Shown: piece by piece, positions 59,215-64,000 of the stretch | Layout of the letters: each line of letters opens with the position of its first letter | Position numbering within the stretch: the stretch's first letter is position 1 | DNA from: Xylophilus sp042867185 | GTDB lineage: Bacteria > Pseudomonadota > Gammaproteobacteria > Burkholderiales > Burkholderiaceae_C | Direction of reading: 5' to 3' | Assembly: GCA_042867185.1 (NCBI GenBank) | Contig: JBHZQV010000017.1 | Span: 1 to 64,000 of the forward strand | DNA length: 64,000 nucleotides | Program-made: the position numbers and the translations under genes | The notes under the pieces: generated by a model | Database searches by the model: none | Seen by the model: only the letters and a program-made list of their open reading frames with translations | Told to the model about the DNA's origin: nothing

Positions 59215-59396
59215 TTCAACACCTTGCGGGCGGCACCCACGCCGAGGGCCGCGAGCACCACGAAGACGATGGCGATCACCAGGAACAGGCCGAACAGGAT
59301 CTTGGCGATGCCGGCCGATCCGGCGGCGACGCCGGTGAAGCCGAGCGCGCCGGCAACCAGAGAGACCAAAGCGAAGATGATGGCGTATTTGAGCAT
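59211..59396 (-). CDS. DUF1328 (YtjA-like) small membrane protein
   Basis: A 61-residue protein with two membrane helices: MLKYAIIFALVSLVAGALGF and AKILFGLFLVIAIVFVVLAA. The basic C-terminal GAARKVLK faces the cytoplasm. This matches the DUF1328/UPF0391 family, often stress-induced in related bacteria. AAGGAATAC precedes the ATG. The 271-bp upstream gap to 59667 has no recognised operator. Confidence 0.9.
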   Translation of the reverse strand: MLKYAIIFALVSLVAGALGFTGVAAGSAGIAKILFGLFLVIAIVFVVLAALGVGAARKVLK

Positions 59397-59667
59397 TTTG
59401 TATTCCTTTGCAACCAGATGAGGACACCCCCTGCAGCATGGCGACCGCCATGCCGAATGCCCTGATTGGCAATGCCGCATGGTAGGAGCGGCGTTTCGGC
59501 GGGCGGGTCGGGCGCTCCCTTTTTGACCTGTAGGACGCCATCCAAGCCCCGCAACGGGGCCTGGCCGGCACCAGCGGGAACCGCGGGAAATCGCTAGCAT
59601 GGCGATCGCCGGGATGCGGGCACACCGCCTCGCACCCCCCCTCCAGACCCAAGGACCGCACCTTTTT

Positions 59668-60276
59668 ATGAAGCTCTACTACAGCCCCGGCGCCTGCTCG
59701 CTGTCCCCGCACATCGCCCTGCACGAAGCGGGCCTGGCCTTCGAGGCGGTGGCCGCGCCCACCAAGACCCACCAGCTGCCCGACGGCAGCGACTACTACG
59801 CGATCAACCCGCTGGGCTACGTGCCGCTGCTCGAACTCGACGACGGAACCCGCCTGCGCGAAGGCCCGGTGATCGTGCAGTACATCGCCGACCAGGTGCC
59901 CACCAAGAACCTCGCGCCGGCCAACGGCACCCTGGCCCGCTACCGCCTGCAGGAATGGTTGAACTTCATCGGCACCGAACTGCACAAGAGCTTCGGTCCG
60001 CTGTTCACCCAGTCGAGCCCGGCCGAAGCCAAGGCAGCCGCGGCAGAGAAGATCGGCAAGCGCCTGGCCTTCGTCGAGGGCGAACTGGCAGGCAAGAACT
60101 ACCTGGCCGGCGACCACTTCTCGGTGGCCGACGGCTACCTCTTCACCGTGGTGAACTGGGCCGGCAAGGTCGGCCTCGACCTGTCGAAGCTGCCCAACGT
60201 GCAGGCCCACCATGCCCGCGTCGGCGCCCGCCCCGCGGTGCAGACGGCGATGAAGGCAGAAGGCCTGCTGGCGTAG
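59668..60276 (+). CDS. Glutathione S-transferase, beta class
   Basis: A 202-residue GST. The thioredoxin-like domain starts MKLYYSPGACSLSPHIALHEAGL with the beta-class Cys10. The cis-Pro block is GYVPLLEL, and the Glu-Gly pair is REGPVIVQYIAD. The helical domain has the N-capping box AGDHFSVADGYLF. It conjugates glutathione or acts as a thiol-disulfide enzyme. It stands alone, but next to an OYE reductase and a DJ-1-like protein, all electrophile-stress functions. Confidence 0.93.
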   Translation: MKLYYSPGACSLSPHIALHEAGLAFEAVAAPTKTHQLPDGSDYYAINPLGYVPLLELDDGTRLREGPVIVQYIADQVPTKNLAPANGTLARYRLQEWLNFIGTELHKSFGPLFTQSSPAEAKAAAAEKIGKRLAFVEGELAGKNYLAGDHFSVADGYLFTVVNWAGKVGLDLSKLPNVQAHHARVGARPAVQTAMKAEGLLA

Positions 60277-60453
60277 ATCCGCCGCATCGCCGGGCCGGGT
60301 ACGCGCACACGTAGCACAGGCTGCGGTGCGCCGTCCCCGGCAAGGATTAGCCCGGCCGGCTACGCTGGCCCGGCACGCGCCCTGACGCGCACCGCGCTGC
60401 GGCACACCCCATGCGCCGCCCGCGACCCGCTCCCTCCCGCACAAGGAAACCGA

Positions 60454-61560
60454 ATGTCGTCACTCTTCGAAAGCACCAAGGCCGGCCGCCTGGAACTCGC
60501 CAACCGCATCGTCATGGCGCCGCTGACCCGCAACCGCTCGCCCAACGCGATCCCGCGCGACATCACCGCCACCTACTACGCGCAGCGCGCCACCGCCGGC
60601 CTGCTGATCACCGAGGCCACCGCCATCAGCCACCAGGCGCAGGGCTATGCCGACGTGCCGGGCCTCTACGGCACCGAGCAGCTCGACGGCTGGAAGAAGG
60701 TCACCCAGGCGGTGCACGACAAGGGCGGCAAGATCGTGGTGCAGCTCTGGCACGTGGGCCGCGTCTCGCACGTCGACCTGCAGCCCGACCACCAGGCACC
60801 GGTGGCCCCGTCGGCCATCGCCGCCAAGACCAAGACCTACCTGGTCGACAAGGACGGCAAGGGCTCCTTCGCCGAGACGTCGACGCCCCGCGCGCTCGAT
60901 GCCGGCGAGATCCCGGCGATCGTGAAGACCTTCCGCGCCGCCGCCCGCAACGCGGTCGAGACGGCCGGCTTCGACGGCGTGGAGATCCACGGCGCCAACG
61001 GCTACCTGCTCGACCAGTTCCTGAAGACCGGCGCCAACCAGCGCACCGACGACTACGGCGGCAGCATCGAGAACCGCGCCCGCCTGCTGCTGGAGATCAC
61101 CCGCGGCATCGCCGACGACATCGGCGGCGACCGGGTCGGCATCCGCCTGTCGCCGGTGACACCGGCCAACGACGTCACCGACGACGCCCCGCAGCCGCTG
61201 TTCGAGTACGTGCTGCGCGAGCTGGCGCCGCTGAACCTGGCCTACATCCACGTCATCGAGGGCGCCACCGGCGGCCCGCGCGACGTGGACGGCCGTCCGT
61301 TCGACTACGCCGCCGCCAAGGCGGCCTACCGCGACGCGGGCGGCAAGGGCGCCTGGATGGTCAACAACGGCTACGACAAGGCCCTGGCCGAGAAAGCCGT
61401 GGCCGACGGCGCCGACCTGGTCGCCTTCGGACGCACCTACATCGCCAACCCCGACCTGGTGCGCCGCCTGAAGGAAGACGCGCCGCTCAACACGCCCGAC
61501 AAGAACACCTTCTACGGCGGCGGCGAGCACGGCTACACCGACTACCCGACGCTGGACTGA
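60454..61560 (+). CDS. nemA: Old-yellow-enzyme family alkene reductase (NemA-like)
   Basis: A 368-residue FMN-dependent reductase of alpha,beta-unsaturated carbonyls, N-ethylmaleimide and nitro compounds. Barrel motifs are NRIVMAPLTRNRSPNAIP, QLWHVGRVSH, GVEIHGANGYLLDQFLK, YGGSIENRARLLLEI and GVRLSPVTP-like GIRLSPVTPAND. FMN-phosphate binding is at VAFGRTYIANPDLVRRL. It is followed by a strong terminator. Electrophile stress is the likely inducer, though no nemR gene is seen. Confidence 0.95.
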   Translation: MSSLFESTKAGRLELANRIVMAPLTRNRSPNAIPRDITATYYAQRATAGLLITEATAISHQAQGYADVPGLYGTEQLDGWKKVTQAVHDKGGKIVVQLWHVGRVSHVDLQPDHQAPVAPSAIAAKTKTYLVDKDGKGSFAETSTPRALDAGEIPAIVKTFRAAARNAVETAGFDGVEIHGANGYLLDQFLKTGANQRTDDYGGSIENRARLLLEITRGIADDIGGDRVGIRLSPVTPANDVTDDAPQPLFEYVLRELAPLNLAYIHVIEGATGGPRDVDGRPFDYAAAKAAYRDAGGKGAWMVNNGYDKALAEKAVADGADLVAFGRTYIANPDLVRRLKEDAPLNTPDKNTFYGGGEHGYTDYPTLD

Positions 61561-61605
61561 TCCTGCGGAGGCTTTCGGGCTTCCAGCCGGCCACCGGCGC
61601 CGACG

Positions 61606-61635
61606 AGCAGCTATCGAAAAGATAGCTGCTTTTTT
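61606..61635 (+). terminator. Intrinsic terminator of nemA built on the dispersed repeat (copy 8)
   Basis: AGCAGCTATC-GAAAA-GATAGCTGCT gives a perfect 10-bp stem followed by TTTTTC. The core 61610-61626 is GCTATCGAAAAGATAGC, the 17-bp dispersed palindrome, here turned into a textbook terminator. Confidence 0.85.
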
Positions 61636-61752
61636 CACGCCCGCCGTGGGCCCCGGGGGTGGCGCGGGCCGGCAAGACTGTTACCGGCCCGCCCCGGCCC
61701 GCTCCTACACTGCCAGCCCGTCACAGCCGCCCACGGCACAGGAGCACCGCCC

Positions 61753-62439
61753 ATGAAAATCCTCATCGTCCTCACCTCGCACGACCGCCTGGGCGACACC
61801 GGCAAGAAGACCGGCTTCTGGCTGGAGGAGTTCGCGGCGCCCTACTACGTGCTGAAGGACGGCGGTGCCGAGGTGGTGCTGGCATCGCCCCTCGGCGGCC
61901 AGCCGCCGCTCGACCCGAAGAGCGACGCGCCCGATGCGCAGACCGACGCCACCCGCCGCTTCAAGGCCGACGCCGCCGCGCAGCAGCAGTTGGCCGCGAC
62001 GCTGCAGCTGGGCGCCGTGTCGGCCGACGGCTTCGACGCGATCTTCTACCCCGGCGGCCACGGCCCGATGTGGGACATGCCGGACAACCTGCACTCGCTC
62101 GCCCTGATCGCGGCCTTCGTGCAGGCCGACAAGCCGGTCGCCGCCGTCTGCCATGCACCGGCCGCGCTGGTCAACGCCCGCGGCAAGGACGGCGAATACC
62201 TGGTCAAGGGCAAGCGGGTCACCGGCTTCACCAACGGCGAGGAAGAAGGCGTGCAGCTCACCGCCGTCGTGCCCTTCCTGCTGGAAGACCGGCTGCGCGA
62301 GCGCGGCGGCCTCTATGCCAAGGGCCCGGACTGGAAACCCTTCGTGCAGGTGGACGGCACGCTGATCACCGGACAGAACCCCGCGTCGTCCGAGGCGGTG
62401 GCCGAGGAACTGCTGCGCCAACTGAAAGCGCGCGGCTGA
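61753..62439 (+). CDS. DJ-1/PfpI-family protein (Hsp31/glyoxalase III-like)
   Basis: A 228-residue class I glutamine-amidotransferase-like protein. The nucleophile elbow AAVCHAPAALV has Cys133-His134. The N-terminal YVLKDGGAEVVLASPLGG and the insertion PLDPKSDAPDAQTDATRRF are typical of the Hsp31-like branch. FYPGGHGPMWDMPDN precedes the elbow, and LITGQNPASSEAVAEEL ends the fold. Members detoxify methylglyoxal or act on damaged proteins. It probably belongs with GST and NemA functionally. Confidence 0.9.
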   Translation: MKILIVLTSHDRLGDTGKKTGFWLEEFAAPYYVLKDGGAEVVLASPLGGQPPLDPKSDAPDAQTDATRRFKADAAAQQQLAATLQLGAVSADGFDAIFYPGGHGPMWDMPDNLHSLALIAAFVQADKPVAAVCHAPAALVNARGKDGEYLVKGKRVTGFTNGEEEGVQLTAVVPFLLEDRLRERGGLYAKGPDWKPFVQVDGTLITGQNPASSEAVAEELLRQLKARG

Positions 62440-62449
62440 GGCGGCACCC

Positions 62450-63877
62450 TCACGCCTTCGGCAACGTCACCGACACCGCCAGCCCCTGCCCGCCCGGCGC
62501 ATCGCCCAGCCGCAGCGGCGCCTCCATCAACTGGGCGTAGCGGGCGATGATCGCCAGGCCCAGGCCCATGCCCTGGCGCAGCCACTGGCCCTCCGGCCCC
62601 TGGGACCAGCGCTGCTGCAGCCGGCCGCGCTGCTCGACCGAAATGCCCGGGCCGTTGTCGACCACGCAAAGGGTGACCGTCTCGGCCTCCTGCACCACCT
62701 CCACCGTGATGCTGCGCGCCGTCTGCGGCGGGGCCAGGCCGTAGCGCAGGGCGTTGTCGAGCAGGTTGTTGACGATGCCTTCCAGCAGTGCGGCATGGCC
62801 CAGCGCCAGGACCGGGTCGTCGATGCCGCGCGCGCCCAGGTCGACCCCGGCGGCGTCGGCCCGGGGCAGGAAGCGCAGCACCGCGTCGCGCACCAGCACG
62901 TCGAGGGCGACCGGGCCCATGCGCAGGGCGGGGCCCTCGTCGGCGCGGGCCATCGCCAGCAGCTGGTCGATCAGGTGGCTGGCGCGCTCCTCGCTGCGGG
63001 CGATGCGCTCCAGCTGCTCGCGCCAGGCGGCGGGGTCGTTCTGGGCCAGGCCGTATTCGGCCAGCGCGCGGATGCCGGCCAGCGGGGTGCGCAGCTCGTG
63101 CGCCACGTTGCCGGCGAACTCGCGCTGCGCCCGCACGCCGCCGCCCACCCGGGCGAACAGGCCGTTGACCGCCTCGCCCAGCCGCTGGATCTCGCTGGTG
63201 GAGGCGGTGGCCGCGACGGGCGAGAGATCGTGCACGTCGCGCTGGTCCATCGCATGCTGGAGCGCCGCCAGCGGCTGCAGGTCGCGGCCGATGGCACGGC
63301 GCAGCCAGAAGGCCAGCAGCGCCAGCAGGCCCAGCTGCGGCAGCACCGACAGCACCAGCACGTTGCGCAGCAGCGTCTGCCGGGTCTGGGTGGTCTCGCC
63401 CATGATGACGGTGAAGGGCCGCTCGCCGCCGCGCTCGAGCGTCACCGCGCGCAGCGCATGGCCCTGGTAGTGGATGTCGGAGAACCGGTAGCTGGCACCG
63501 TCCACCGCCGAGGGCGCGTACAGGTTGGCATGGCCGGCGATCAGGGTGCCGTCGGGCAGGCGGACGGCGAAGTACACCGTCTCGGTCTGGTCGAAGAGCA
63601 CCGCGCCCACCTCGCGCGGGGTGAGCGTCAATTCCAGCGAATCGCGGGTGGGCCGCACGCTGGCGGCGACCGAGTAGGCATCGTCGAGCAGGGCCCGGTC
63701 GAAGGCGCGCTGGGTGAAGACGCTCGCCACGCCCACCGCCACCACGCCGCCGGCCAGCCAGGCGATCGCCATCGGGCCGAGCACGTTGCGCAGCAGGCGC
63801 GCGCGCAGCGAGGGCGGCTGCAGGTCAGCCTGCGCCGCCGCGGCGGGCCGTTCGGGCGGGGTGTCGGCCGGGTTCAT
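62450..63877 (-). CDS. Sensor histidine kinase
   Basis: A 475-residue inner-membrane kinase. TM1 is around residues 35-57 (MAIAWLAGGVVAVGVASVF), and a periplasmic domain of about 110 residues follows. TM2 is near 170-190 (LVLSVLPQLGLLALLAFWL), then HAMP. The DHp motif FAGNVAHELRTPLAGI has phospho-acceptor His260. N, G1 and G2 boxes are NNLLDNALRYG, VVDNGPGIS and GMGLGLAII. It is downstream of the response regulator that exits the window edge, with which it forms a pair. Confidence 0.92.
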   Translation of the reverse strand: MNPADTPPERPAAAAQADLQPPSLRARLLRNVLGPMAIAWLAGGVVAVGVASVFTQRAFDRALLDDAYSVAASVRPTRDSLELTLTPREVGAVLFDQTETVYFAVRLPDGTLIAGHANLYAPSAVDGASYRFSDIHYQGHALRAVTLERGGERPFTVIMGETTQTRQTLLRNVLVLSVLPQLGLLALLAFWLRRAIGRDLQPLAALQHAMDQRDVHDLSPVAATASTSEIQRLGEAVNGLFARVGGGVRAQREFAGNVAHELRTPLAGIRALAEYGLAQNDPAAWREQLERIARSEERASHLIDQLLAMARADEGPALRMGPVALDVLVRDAVLRFLPRADAAGVDLGARGIDDPVLALGHAALLEGIVNNLLDNALRYGLAPPQTARSITVEVVQEAETVTLCVVDNGPGISVEQRGRLQQRWSQGPEGQWLRQGMGLGLAIIARYAQLMEAPLRLGDAPGGQGLAVSVTLPKA

Positions 63878-63926
63878 CGGGCGGAGCGGACGGCGCGCCG
63901 GGCGGCCGGATCGGCGGGGCCGGGCC

Positions 63927-64000
63927 TCATGCGCCGCCGGCCGTGCCCGCCGCCCCTGCCGCCTCGGCCTCCAGCATGTAGCCCAGCCCGCGCAGGGTGC
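63927..64000 (-). CDS. Response regulator, C-terminal end only (truncated by window)
   Basis: The last about 24 codons of an OmpR-family response regulator. TLRGLGYMLEAE is the end of the winged-helix output domain, followed by an Ala/Gly tail and TGA at 63927-63929. The gene starts beyond the window. It precedes the histidine kinase by 49 bp, so the two are probably one operon. Confidence 0.75.
   Translation of the reverse strand, partial: TLRGLGYMLEAEAAGAAGTAGGA

Overview
The window reads as chromosomal DNA of a high-GC betaproteobacterium of the order Burkholderiales, most likely the family Comamonadaceae. The evidence is G/C-ending codons throughout, a Bug-type solute receptor, a DUF4148-like secreted protein, a metX-metW pair behind a SAM-II riboswitch, recA-recX adjacency, and three families of short dispersed intergenic repeats. 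No rRNA, tRNA, CRISPR array, transposase or phage gene was seen. The species cannot be named from the sequence.

Region by region (plus-strand coordinates). 0-12.6 kb holds a BCCT osmolyte transporter, glutathione peroxidase, two secreted proteins, a 3'-5' exonuclease, mmsA with a divergent LysR gene, an AT-richer nuclease-like gene, DUF3297, a DinG-type helicase, a lipoprotein, and a PACE efflux gene with its divergent LysR regulator. 12.8-13.5 kb is a PIN-type toxin-antitoxin pair. 13.5-19.2 kb is a complete archaic (Csu-like) chaperone-usher pilus operon. 19.5-24.1 kb has an MHS-family transporter, MarC, recX, recA and a MarR gene. 24.2-31 kb holds a diguanylate cyclase with a periplasmic binding protein, a TctDE-like two-component system, a catalase-like protein and a PuuD-like amidotransferase. 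31.0-36.4 kb has topoisomerase III fused to a SWIB domain with a coupled small lipoprotein. Opposite it lie a SET-domain protein, birA and a SPOR-like protein. 36.6-44.6 kb carries solute receptors, an N-formylglutamate amidohydrolase, LysR, YnfA, PPK2 and a chemoreceptor.

44.6-53.8 kb is a sugar-acid type operon: two permeases, a receptor, an ATPase, a TIM-barrel isomerase, a KdgK-like kinase and a hydroxyacid dehydrogenase. Its promoter has a perfect 16-bp LacI-type palindrome, and a near copy abuts the start of a lacI gene 3 kb away. Between operon and regulator sits a 496-aa orphan gene of different composition. It has a Ser/Pro-rich N-terminus, a His...Asn-Cys pair suggesting a permuted papain-like fold, and an upstream near-match to the PIP box that controls type III effectors in plant-associated relatives. 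This is the strongest candidate for something undescribed. 53.8-64 kb holds an MmcB-like PD-(D/E)XK protein, OsmC, metX-metW with the riboswitch, a transglutaminase-like protein, a DUF1328 operon, a GST, an OYE-type reductase, a DJ-1/PfpI protein and a histidine kinase. The response regulator preceding the kinase runs off the right edge.

Recurrent themes are 3'-end structured repeats placed directly after stop codons, TGATG/ATGA/GTGA start-stop overlaps, and inverted repeats in divergent promoters that look like regulator operators.
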